A stretch of DNA of 64,000 nt. Origin: Chryseobacterium phocaeense. GTDB lineage: Bacteria > Bacteroidota > Bacteroidia > Flavobacteriales > Weeksellaceae. The stretch is taken from contig NZ_LT827015.1 of the NCBI RefSeq assembly GCF_900169075.1, forward strand, positions 1,116,001 to 1,180,000. Direction: 5' to 3'. The notes under the pieces were generated by a model. That model saw only the letters and a program-made list of their open reading frames with translations, ran no database searches and was not told the DNA's origin. Within the stretch, counting starts at the first letter, position 1. The number at the start of each line of letters is the position of its first letter. Shown one piece after another: positions 53,549 to 62,197 of this stretch. The translations under genes and the position numbers were made by a program.

Positions 53549-55255
53549 ATGAAAATCAAATTTTTTTTGGGAATTCTGATTTCGGTTGTAATCGGGATCT
53601 GGTTTTTCAGTAAAAAAAATACACCGCAGGAGCCTGTTGTCCTTTTCTACAATGCCACCGGAAATCTCCTGAAAGATTCTGTATCAGAAAGGGATAGGAC
53701 ACTTCTGGAATTGTGTAAAGTATGGGGTGTCCTGAAATATCATGCTGCAGAAGATGATATCCCGCCATCTTTTGATGAAGTTCTGGTAAAAGATTATGAA
53801 AATCTTACGAAAGGAAATGCAGACCTTAATGCTTTAATTTCAGAAAAGCTTAGCAAAAATCCTGATGATAAAGAATTGGCTTCTTCCTATATAGGTTTTC
53901 TGCCTGATAAAAGCTGGCTTGAAACTTCGGAAATCATTACTGCCGAGAACAAAAAAAAACTAATCAGCTATATTATAAATTCTTACAGGAATTCTGATGA
54001 CAGACAGGTAAAAGCAGAACAAAACGGGGAGCTGAACTTTGAGGATGATTCCTTATGGTATGATGAAGCAAAAACAACCCCTGCAAAACGTTTTCTTTCC
54101 TTATGTAAACTTTGGAATATAGTCCGGTATTATTATCCTTACTTCAATGATATTTCAAGCACATGGAATGATGTTTTCCTGGAAATGCTGCCTTTGTTTG
54201 TTAATGCAAAAAATCAGCAGGAATACGATACGGCTGTCCGGATTTTCGGATCAAAACTAAAAGACAGTCATGTTGCCGTTAAAATGGGAGATACTGATGA
54301 GTATGACGGTAAATATGTAGGAAATGCAATTTTAAAAACGGTTGACGGAAGAACTTTTGTAACCGGTTTTATTGTAAACTCTGTTCAAAGCAGTCTGCGG
54401 AAAGGCGATGAAGTTTTGCAGATAGATGGAAAACCTGTTAATTCAATTCAGGAAAGTTTAAAAAAAATAAATTCCGGATCCAATGAAACCGTTCTGATGC
54501 GGGATATGAACAGGCTCCTGCTGCTTTCCAAAAAGAAAACTGCATTGCTTGAGGTGGCCAGACAGGGTAGGATTATTCAGATTCAGGAACATTTAACCGA
54601 TATCAATACAGCTAGAAAAGTCGAAGAAAAAGAATATAAAAGCAAGGCCGGAAAGGCGGTGTCAAAACTAATCGGAAAAAATATTGGATACATAAAGATC
54701 AGTGATATTTTCTCCGGCAACTTCAGGGTTTCCTATGAGAAAATCCGCAATAGCAAAGCAATAATTTTTGACCTGCGTGCCTATCCCAATGAAATTGCGG
54801 TAGATTTTCTGAAGTATTTCGATACAAGAGCATTTCAGACCATGAACTTGTACAGGGGAGATGCTACCTATCCGGGAATGATGAGGACCATAGAAAATGA
54901 AATGCATATTCCTGAACCTAAAAAAGATGCTTATACAGGACCTGTTGTTCTTTTAACCAATGAATATACCCAAAGCCAGGGCGAAAGTATGCTTCTCGCT
55001 ATGAAATCAATTAAAAATTCAGTTACTTTAGGGGACTATACTGCGGGAACCAATGGAAATGTGATGATTGTTACCCTGCCGGGAAAGATGAAGATCAGGA
55101 TGAGCGGAATCGGTGTTTTGCTGCCGGATTATACTGCGACCCAGAGAACCGGGATCAGACCTGATATTCTGGTAAAGGAAAACATATCGTCTGTCATGAG
55201 AGGAGAGGATATTCAGCTGAAAGAGGCTATTAATTATATCAACAAAAAACTATGA
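53549..55255 (+). CDS. S41 family peptidase in the lanthipeptide cluster
   Basis: 568-residue membrane-anchored protease. An N-terminal hydrophobic segment (FFLGILISVVIGIWFF) precedes a helical domain, then a PDZ-like region (GNAILKTVDGRTFVTGF, RKGDEVLQIDGKPV) and the S41 catalytic domain. Probable catalytic residues are H241 (LKDSHVAV) and S476 (TQSQGESML). S41 proteases cut exposed C-termini; the nisin-resistance protein is an S41 enzyme with a Ser-His dyad that cuts a lantibiotic. Its stop overlaps the next start (ATGA). In this cluster it could cut the leader, trim the product, or protect the producer. Confidence 0.85.
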   Translation: MKIKFFLGILISVVIGIWFFSKKNTPQEPVVLFYNATGNLLKDSVSERDRTLLELCKVWGVLKYHAAEDDIPPSFDEVLVKDYENLTKGNADLNALISEKLSKNPDDKELASSYIGFLPDKSWLETSEIITAENKKKLISYIINSYRNSDDRQVKAEQNGELNFEDDSLWYDEAKTTPAKRFLSLCKLWNIVRYYYPYFNDISSTWNDVFLEMLPLFVNAKNQQEYDTAVRIFGSKLKDSHVAVKMGDTDEYDGKYVGNAILKTVDGRTFVTGFIVNSVQSSLRKGDEVLQIDGKPVNSIQESLKKINSGSNETVLMRDMNRLLLLSKKKTALLEVARQGRIIQIQEHLTDINTARKVEEKEYKSKAGKAVSKLIGKNIGYIKISDIFSGNFRVSYEKIRNSKAIIFDLRAYPNEIAVDFLKYFDTRAFQTMNLYRGDATYPGMMRTIENEMHIPEPKKDAYTGPVVLLTNEYTQSQGESMLLAMKSIKNSVTLGDYTAGTNGNVMIVTLPGKMKIRMSGIGVLLPDYTATQRTGIRPDILVKENISSVMRGEDIQLKEAINYINKKL

Positions 55256-55479
55256 AAACCCAACGCATTATTATGCTACTTTTAATAAGTTTCGTCACCG
55301 TAAACTTATTGATGTATTTAGACTATGAGACCGTTTCACTTTTAGAAATATACAGGAACTCCGAATCCATGATGGAAGTAGCTTTCGGAACCCTGATTCT
55401 GTTTATTGTGTTATTGGTATTTTACTATATTTTTTATCTGATCAGAAAAAAAACGAAAGATGGAAGAAATGCTGGATGA
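55252..55479 (+). CDS. Small two-helix membrane protein
   Basis: 75-residue protein with two hydrophobic segments (about 6-22, IIMLLLISFVTVNLLM, and 43-65, VAFGTLILFIVLLVFYYIFYL) and a basic tail (RKKTKDGRNAG). It overlaps the S41 gene by four bases and the LanC gene by 20, so its translation is coupled to both. No family is recognised. Small membrane proteins in such clusters are often immunity proteins or scaffolds; here that is only a guess. Confidence 0.75.
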   Translation: MKTQRIIMLLLISFVTVNLLMYLDYETVSLLEIYRNSESMMEVAFGTLILFIVLLVFYYIFYLIRKKTKDGRNAG

Positions 55480-56668
55480 AATTAAAAACCTGATCGGAGC
55501 CTGTGAAAAAGAGGTCAAAGAAGATATTGTAGATCTTGGAATTTTTACCGGATATCCCGGACTGGCTTTATATTATTTTGAAAAATATAATCTGTTCAAT
55601 GACAGTGAGGCATTTGAAAAATTTGAATATTATCTTGATCAATCGCTCAACGGGCTTCAGGAAGACAAGGTGTTCTCGCTGTGCTCAGGCTCTGTAGGCA
55701 TCTATTACCTGATCTTTTACCTTACCAAAAACAAGTATTTTGAAGAGCCTGTAGAAGAATCATTCGGAGAATTCCCTGAGTATGCTGATGATCTGCTGGA
55801 ATACTATGCAGGAAAAAAGAATTTTGATTATCTGCATGGTTTTATGGGAGTTCTTTTCCTGTGCCTGGAGCTGTATTCCTACAGTGAAAATGATAATTTT
55901 AAACAGAAAATAAAAGACAGGATCATCACGGTTGTCCATCTCCTGAAATCTTTATCGGTTCCGGTGGATGATGATAAAACAGCCTGGATCTCAAAAGGAC
56001 TGTACAGTAAAGTGGAAGGCTTCTCATTTGGTTTCGCGCATGGAATTCCCAGTATTATAAGCCTGCTCAGTAACGTGTATGCAGCAGGAATTGAAAGAGA
56101 AACCATTAAAAAAATGCTGGATCAGTCCTATAACTTCCTCAGATCCGTACAGGGAGATTATGACGGATCAAGCTTCCCGAATTTTATTACCGTAAGAAAC
56201 GGAGAACGCATTGCGACCGATAGCAGCCGCCTGGCGTGGTGTTATGGAGATCTCAGTGTGGGCATCGCGATGATGCATTACGGCAAAGCACTGGGAAATG
56301 AAGAAAGCATTGCTGAAGCTGAAAAAATACTGGTGAAAACCACCGAAAGAGAATATGGGAAAACAGGGGTTGTAGATGTATTTTTATGTCATGGAAGTTC
56401 AGGCCTGATCATGATGTATAACTATCTGTACAGAGTTACAGGAAATCCGGCCTACAAGAAAGCAACTGATTTCTGGACTCAGGATACATTAACAATTGGT
56501 AACCGTCCGGAAACCGGCATGAGAACCTGGCTGGGCAGCGAAGGCTGGATAGAGCAGGATACTATTCTGGAAGGCCGTACCGGGCTTTTGCTTCAGCTTT
56601 ATGCCCTTACCCATGAACACTATAAAAACCCTTTAGAAAAACTATTTTTACTAGACCATGAACATTGA
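55460..56668 (+). CDS. LanC-type lanthionine cyclase
   Basis: 402-residue cyclase that adds cysteine thiols to dehydrated Ser/Thr, forming lanthionine rings. The zinc ligands C261 (AWCYGDLSVG), C310 and H311 (FLCHGSSGL), and the conserved H194 (GFAHGIPS) are all present, along with repeated GxxG helices typical of the alpha/alpha barrel. Length is standard. It overlaps the membrane protein by 20 bases and the LanB gene by 11, a tightly coupled set. Confidence 0.92.
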   Translation: MEEMLDEIKNLIGACEKEVKEDIVDLGIFTGYPGLALYYFEKYNLFNDSEAFEKFEYYLDQSLNGLQEDKVFSLCSGSVGIYYLIFYLTKNKYFEEPVEESFGEFPEYADDLLEYYAGKKNFDYLHGFMGVLFLCLELYSYSENDNFKQKIKDRIITVVHLLKSLSVPVDDDKTAWISKGLYSKVEGFSFGFAHGIPSIISLLSNVYAAGIERETIKKMLDQSYNFLRSVQGDYDGSSFPNFITVRNGERIATDSSRLAWCYGDLSVGIAMMHYGKALGNEESIAEAEKILVKTTEREYGKTGVVDVFLCHGSSGLIMMYNYLYRVTGNPAYKKATDFWTQDTLTIGNRPETGMRTWLGSEGWIEQDTILEGRTGLLLQLYALTHEHYKNPLEKLFLLDHEH

Positions 56669-59600
56669 ATTTATAGATAAAATGATCCTCAGGACGCCCA
56701 TTGGTTCGATTGATGATCTTAAACCTATCCGTAACATTAAAGATATCTCTACAGACGGACTAGCATTTTTGAAAACTACTTTTACAGGGCATTTCAGGTT
56801 AGCTCTTTTATATGCTACGAAAAACTTATTCGAGGAAATTACGGAAGTTATAAAAACCGGAAATCTTTCTGAAAAATTATTGTTTAGCTATATCAAATAT
56901 TATGTACGGTACTGCTCCAGATCTACGCCGTTCGGGCTGTTTTCCACCTATGGGGTCTGTGATCTTAAAGAAGGCTCCGAAAAATACGCTGTGGAGCTTC
57001 AGGATAGTGAGATACGCATGAGAATTAGCCTGAGTTATATCTATGAATTAAGCAGAGAGATCAGCAGTTGCAAAAATCTATGGAAATACAGCTTTTTATA
57101 TCCCAACCAGACGGCTTTTCAGGTCGCCGGTAACATACGCTATAATGAGCTGTATATTAAACCTTATTCAATGAATTACAGGTTGTCGTCCGTTGAAACG
57201 AACGATGTTCTGGAATATATTTTTACAGAAAGCAAAGATGGAATTTATTTTGATGACTTGTCAGCAAAGCTTCAGCAGGAAGGCTATGAAAGTGAAGAAG
57301 TAGAAGAATATCTGTATGAACTGGTTGAAAACAATGTTTTGCTGATGGATATTTTTCCGTCACCGGCTACCAATAATTATGTCGAAGCATTCATAGAAAA
57401 ATTAAAAAGGATAAAAGACAATGATGAGGTTATTTCTGTTAAAGGAGAAGAAATGACTGTTATCCAGATTATTGAAAAAATATCAAAGCTTCAGGATGAT
57501 CTGAAAACGGTGATCAAAGAATCTGAGGCCGGATCATCAGAAAAACTGGAAAATTTACTTCTGAATGAAATGCAAAATGTGGATGTGACCAGTTTCAGAG
57601 ATGGAACAGCGGAAATTGGCAACAAAGTTTTTCACAATGTCAAAAATACGCTTCTTTCCCTTTCTTATCTGAACTCCAGACGGAAGGAAAAAGATCCTAC
57701 GCTGTCTGATTTTATTACTGAATTTAAAAACAAGTATGGAGAATCTGAATTGCCGTTTCTCCATGTAATTGATCCCGAACTGGGAATTTTTACAGACCGG
57801 GTAAGCAGTATATCAACCCCTTTTCTGGACGGGATTCTTTTCCAGACCGGAAGCGGAAGAGATTATAAATTCACCGAAGTAGATGAGTATCTGTTCAGTA
57901 AATATCAGAACGCGCTGCAGTTTGGAAAAACAGAAGTAGTCCTGACCAAGGAAGAATGCTTAAAATTCAAACCTTCCTTTTCAAGGGTTTTCAGCCAGAC
58001 TTTAAACTGTAATATGACGCTGTTCAATGATGAGAAGGATCATACCACAGTAGCTCTGCATGGGGCATTCGGATCAAGCGCAGTCAACAATATGGGGCGG
58101 TTTACCCACGGCTCGGAAAAACTGCAGAAGCTTGCGGAAAAAATTGTAGAAATTGAATATTCCAATCTCCATGAATCTGTAGAATATGCCGAAATTGTAG
58201 ATTTACCCAGCTTAAGACACGGAAATCTTGTGGTAAGGGAAAACTATCTGAAAGACGAAATTCTGATTAATATTCCTGCCCCGTCAGATACCAAAAAAAA
58301 TACGATTAAGCTTTCTGATATCACCATTTCTGTACGCAGCGATGAAGTGATATTAAGAAATAAAAAGACCGGAAAAATCATTGTTCCGCGTCTAAGCAAT
58401 TCCCATAATTTCCAGCTGCAGAACCTGTCGCATATTTACAGGTTTTTATCACTGATCCAGGTGCAGTGGGACTGCTCAATCAGCTTTTCATGGGGATTCA
58501 TTGATTCATTTGCAAAATTTACACCCCGTGTGAAAATTGAAAAAGTGATCGTTAAAGAAGCAGCATGGAACCTGAACCAGACCGATCTTACCTTCTTAAA
58601 GGCAAAAGATGAAAATCTATGGTCTGAATTTAAAAAGTTTAAAGAAGAATGGAAAATTCCGGACAGCGTTTACCTTGTTGAAGGGGATAATAAACTGCTT
58701 TTTGATCTCTCTTCCGAAGTTTATGTCCGCCTTCTGGTTTCCATGATCTCGAAGAAAGTTAAAATAACGCTGGTAGAGGATTTGGTTAAAGAAAAGACCA
58801 ATGTCCGGAATATGAGCCGGAAACCTTACTATTCTGAACTGATTGTCCCTGTTGTGATCCAGGACGAAATTCAGAATTTTCAGTTTAAAGATTTTTCAGA
58901 GAGCCGCTCAAAGTTATCGCCTCTCTCCGAATGTTTGTATATGAATATTTACACCGGGGAACAGCAGATGGATTCTCTCATCAGGAATGAGCTTTTTGAA
59001 CTGAACGGTACATTATTTGAAAAAAATCTGATCCGTAATTTTTTCTTTATCCGCTACAACGAAAACGGAAACCATCTCAGGCTCAGGTATTTCCTGGCGG
59101 ATTTTAACAGTTATAATGATTTGTTTTTCCATATCAGGGAGGCTATAGGGAAATATGTTGAACAGGATATCATCAAAGCATTTGAGATCACTACCTATCA
59201 GAGAGAGCTTGAAAGGTACGATTACGCCGGAATTGAGTTTACGGAAACCTATTTCGGAAAAGAAAGCACAATGATGATGCTTCTTCTCAGAGAGCTTGAT
59301 GAAACAGGATTTGAAGAACGGTGGCTTGCCGGAATTGTTTTTATCGATAAACTGCTGGATAAATTTGCCTATACACTGGAAGGCAAAATGGAATTGTTTG
59401 CCCGCTTCAGCAGCCAGTTTAATCAGGAGTTTAATTCCAATAAAGCACTCACAAAAGTAGTGGCCGCTAAATATAAAACCAGCGAACAGATGATTCATGA
59501 CTCCATAGGATTGAAAAACAGTAAATTAGAAAATGTGTATAATCTCTTTGATTCTTTCCTGAACTCTTTTTCCCTGGAGAATCTCCTGAACGAAAAAGAA

Positions 59601-59762
59601 ATAGGGGAGCGGGATGGCTATGTAGGAAGCCTGATCCATATGTTCTTTAACAGATTACTGGTTTCCCAGCATAGAAAGCAGGAACTGGTCATTTATAATT
59701 TCATGCTGAAGTTTTATAAAACTCAGATGAATAAGACGGTAAAAGAAATATCTGTATTATAA
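56658..59762 (+). CDS. LanB-type lantibiotic dehydratase (full length)
   Basis: 1034-residue class I dehydratase that glutamylates Ser/Thr of the precursor using glutamyl-tRNA and then eliminates glutamate. The N-terminal glutamylation domain has the signature SRSTPFGLF (R88-F92 region) and extends to about residue 720. The C-terminal elimination domain (SpaB_C-like) starts near residue 755 and has FFFIRYNENGNHLRLRYF, ITTYQRELERYDYAG and FTETYFGKES. Both halves are in one chain, unlike split LanB systems such as that of pinensins. It is the last gene of the cluster; a perfect terminator follows 15 bases later. Confidence 0.93.
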   Translation: MNIEFIDKMILRTPIGSIDDLKPIRNIKDISTDGLAFLKTTFTGHFRLALLYATKNLFEEITEVIKTGNLSEKLLFSYIKYYVRYCSRSTPFGLFSTYGVCDLKEGSEKYAVELQDSEIRMRISLSYIYELSREISSCKNLWKYSFLYPNQTAFQVAGNIRYNELYIKPYSMNYRLSSVETNDVLEYIFTESKDGIYFDDLSAKLQQEGYESEEVEEYLYELVENNVLLMDIFPSPATNNYVEAFIEKLKRIKDNDEVISVKGEEMTVIQIIEKISKLQDDLKTVIKESEAGSSEKLENLLLNEMQNVDVTSFRDGTAEIGNKVFHNVKNTLLSLSYLNSRRKEKDPTLSDFITEFKNKYGESELPFLHVIDPELGIFTDRVSSISTPFLDGILFQTGSGRDYKFTEVDEYLFSKYQNALQFGKTEVVLTKEECLKFKPSFSRVFSQTLNCNMTLFNDEKDHTTVALHGAFGSSAVNNMGRFTHGSEKLQKLAEKIVEIEYSNLHESVEYAEIVDLPSLRHGNLVVRENYLKDEILINIPAPSDTKKNTIKLSDITISVRSDEVILRNKKTGKIIVPRLSNSHNFQLQNLSHIYRFLSLIQVQWDCSISFSWGFIDSFAKFTPRVKIEKVIVKEAAWNLNQTDLTFLKAKDENLWSEFKKFKEEWKIPDSVYLVEGDNKLLFDLSSEVYVRLLVSMISKKVKITLVEDLVKEKTNVRNMSRKPYYSELIVPVVIQDEIQNFQFKDFSESRSKLSPLSECLYMNIYTGEQQMDSLIRNELFELNGTLFEKNLIRNFFFIRYNENGNHLRLRYFLADFNSYNDLFFHIREAIGKYVEQDIIKAFEITTYQRELERYDYAGIEFTETYFGKESTMMMLLLRELDETGFEERWLAGIVFIDKLLDKFAYTLEGKMELFARFSSQFNQEFNSNKALTKVVAAKYKTSEQMIHDSIGLKNSKLENVYNLFDSFLNSFSLENLLNEKEIGERDGYVGSLIHMFFNRLLVSQHRKQELVIYNFMLKFYKTQMNKTVKEISVL

Positions 59763-59777
59763 ATCATTGAAAATAGT

Positions 59778-59818
59778 AAAAAAGCCGCGCCGGATCGAAG
59801 ATCCGGCGCGGCTTTTTT
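59778..59818. terminator. Terminator of the lanthipeptide operon
   Basis: aaaaaagccgcgccggatc and its perfect complement surround a GAA loop (19-bp stem with A/T flanks). It works on both strands between the convergent LanB and GNAT genes. Confidence 0.92.
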
Positions 59819-59835
59819 ACAGCCTGTAGATTTTG

Positions 59836-60333
59836 CTAAAGAAGCTCATTCGCATTCATATACATTTTTATATTGCCTTCGATTTTCTGTTTTTCCAAAT
59901 TCTTCTCTACCTCAGTAAATCCGATTTTCTTGTACAGTTGATAGGCCTTTTCATTTTTGTGTGCCACCTCAAGGAAAATACCGGTTCCGTTGAATCTTTT
60001 ATGTGCTTCACGAATAGCAGCCCGGATCAGATCAAACCCCATATTCCTGCCTTGAAATTCCCTTTTGATATACATCTGGTAAATATTTCCGTGTGTATTG
60101 TCATCCTTTACAAAGCTGCAGATTCCTACGAGATCGGTATCGGCAAAGGCTCCCATAACAAATCTGTCATAGGTTTGATTTTCAATATCAGTTTCCAGCC
60201 TGAATTTTTCAATTCTCAGAGATTCCTGATAACTGGCACCAAAGGCTTCAGGAAATTTTTCAAGACTTTCCAGCCGGATCATTCTGTAGTTTTTACTCTC
60301 ATGCGGTAAAAGTATGCGGTAACTGATATTCAT
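59836..60333 (-). CDS. GNAT family N-acetyltransferase
   Basis: 165-residue acetyltransferase. Acetyl-CoA loop IYQMYIKREFQGRNMGFDLI (RxxxGxxxG-like), then the helix AAIREAHKRF, the strand IFLEVAHKNEKAYQLYKKIGF (key NEKAYQLYKKIGF), all as in general GNATs. It is convergent with the lanthipeptide operon and probably separate from it. Substrate unknown; an N-terminal amine is as likely as a small molecule. Confidence 0.88.
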   Translation of the reverse strand: MNISYRILLPHESKNYRMIRLESLEKFPEAFGASYQESLRIEKFRLETDIENQTYDRFVMGAFADTDLVGICSFVKDDNTHGNIYQMYIKREFQGRNMGFDLIRAAIREAHKRFNGTGIFLEVAHKNEKAYQLYKKIGFTEVEKNLEKQKIEGNIKMYMNANELL

Positions 60334-60658
60334 TTAAATGGAATTTATTATTTTTATTTTTCGTTGCATGTCCTAAATATGTGAAAATATTTTTTAAATA
60401 AAATTATTCCTTTTAATAAAAGACAAATTATTTACTTTTTTAATTAAGAAAATTAATAAGAATCTTTCTAATTATCTTTTTGTTTTTATATTATTTATTC
60501 ATTTTAAAGCGTAAATTTGTGTATATTTATAACGAAAAATTAGCAAATTTGTAAAATATATTCAATATTTACCTGTTGGCCTGGTTGAATTTTGTACCCT
60601 CCAAAAGAATAATATACCGGTAAAATAACTGACAAATATATATGAACAGCATCTTATT
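60334..60658. other. AT-rich intergenic region
   Basis: No gene. Very AT-rich, with runs of A and T. It holds the divergent promoters of the GNAT and TPR-HTH genes, but no convincing TAnnTTTG box was found in the right place. Confidence 0.4.
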
Positions 60659-62113
60659 ATGAAAAAGTTGGTAATCCGTACAATACGGGTGATTATATTA
60701 TTTCTTGTTATTTCATGCAGCCGGACTTCTCCTTATGAACATACTGAAGATTTTGATGTGCCTCTACTGAAAAAGAATCATGTGATGAATTCGTCAGGTG
60801 ATTTTGAAGCTCTTGTTAAGCTTAACGGAGAATACTTTAAAAAAGCGGGAAAATTAGATTACGAAGGAGGTAAAGGCTTGTGTTTTCTCAATGTTGCGAA
60901 TGCCAATTCTACGGAAGGAAACTATAAAAGAGCACAAAGTCTTTTAAACAAAGCTGGAGAACATCTTAAGAAGAGGGAGAACAATTTTCACCATGCAAAA
61001 TTTTATGACGGCTATGCAGATTATTATTCACACCTTAAACAATACGATAAAGCCATTGCCTACAGCGATTCTGCACTGTATTCTTTGAAAAAAACACCCG
61101 GTTTAAAACTTAAAAAAGAACTTTTACCCAGAGTTTATATTAACAGGGGAACCTACTTCGCGTGGAAAGGATGGTTGGGGACCTCTTTGAAATGTTTTCA
61201 GAAGGGGAATCAACTGGAAAATTCGGCATACTCCAATTGTATGGTTGCTCAATATTATCTCTACACCCAAAAACTGGATTCAGCGGGTGAGTATGCCTTA
61301 CGTGCAGAAAGAATGATTAACCAAACGACAACTGATATTGAAAAGCAGTGGGTATACTATACGATTGGGTATTATTACAATCAGATCAACCAATACGATA
61401 AAGCTGAGAAAATGCTGAATAAAGTGTTGGAAATGAGTGCGAAGACACGGTCTGTTTATTCATTTCATATAAAAGAGGTCTATAATGCCCTGGCAGATGT
61501 TTATAAAAAGAAAAACAACAAGGAAAAAGCCTATTTCTACCTGAAAAAATACCTTGAAGAAGACAGCCGGCTGAATGAAGCGCGTTTTTCAGCGATTAAC
61601 AAGACAACAGATGATTTTATCCTGGAATCTAAAAAAGAACATGGAAAACGTGAAAATGAGCTGTGGACTATCATCATTTTATCCGTAATTATCTTTGCAG
61701 TATCCGGGGTATTGATCTGGAAGAATATAAAACATCAGCAACTTAAGAAAATAAGTTTAAAAACTGAAACAGAAACCCTTAAGAGTCAGGTGCACGAAAA
61801 GAAGCTTCAGGAAGTTATTGAATTGGCCAGAAACAATGATTCCTCATTCCTGATGAAATTTAAAGAACTCTATCCAGGTTTTATCAGCAGGCTGCTGGCC
61901 ATCAATCCGGATTTTGAAAATTCCGAGCTGGCCTTCTGTGCATTGCTGAAACTGCATTTTACCTCCAAGGAAATTGCAGATTATACTTTTGTACAGCACA
62001 AATCTATCCAGCAGAAAAAATACAGACTGAGGAAAAAACTTCAGCTGGAAGGAGATCAGGATATTTATGAATTTCTCGATAATTTAGGAAAACTTACCGA
62101 CGAACAAAATTGA
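60659..62113 (+). CDS. Lipobox-TPR-TM-HTH regulator, paralogue 1
   Basis: 484-residue membrane regulator. N-terminal hydrophobic segment with lipobox V17-I-S-C20, TPR repeats (about 50-310: KLDYEGGKGLCFLNVANANS, YKRAQSLLNKAGEHL, YDKAEKMLNKVLEM, KEKAYFYLKKYLE), one TM helix (about 334-354: LWTIIILSVIIFAVSGVLIW), a short coiled coil and a C-terminal LuxR-like helix-turn-helix (HFTSKEIADYTFVQHKSIQQ, then KKYRLRKKL). This places the TPR part outside and the DNA-binding part inside the cell. The next gene is a clear paralogue. Target genes are unknown. Confidence 0.85.
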   Translation: MKKLVIRTIRVIILFLVISCSRTSPYEHTEDFDVPLLKKNHVMNSSGDFEALVKLNGEYFKKAGKLDYEGGKGLCFLNVANANSTEGNYKRAQSLLNKAGEHLKKRENNFHHAKFYDGYADYYSHLKQYDKAIAYSDSALYSLKKTPGLKLKKELLPRVYINRGTYFAWKGWLGTSLKCFQKGNQLENSAYSNCMVAQYYLYTQKLDSAGEYALRAERMINQTTTDIEKQWVYYTIGYYYNQINQYDKAEKMLNKVLEMSAKTRSVYSFHIKEVYNALADVYKKKNNKEKAYFYLKKYLEEDSRLNEARFSAINKTTDDFILESKKEHGKRENELWTIIILSVIIFAVSGVLIWKNIKHQQLKKISLKTETETLKSQVHEKKLQEVIELARNNDSSFLMKFKELYPGFISRLLAINPDFENSELAFCALLKLHFTSKEIADYTFVQHKSIQQKKYRLRKKLQLEGDQDIYEFLDNLGKLTDEQN

Positions 62114-62197
62114 AAGAGTAAATTTTACGTTTTAGGAATAGATTTTGAAAGCTCTACCGGTATTCAGAAACACTTATAATTAATATTAGAAACGGAC

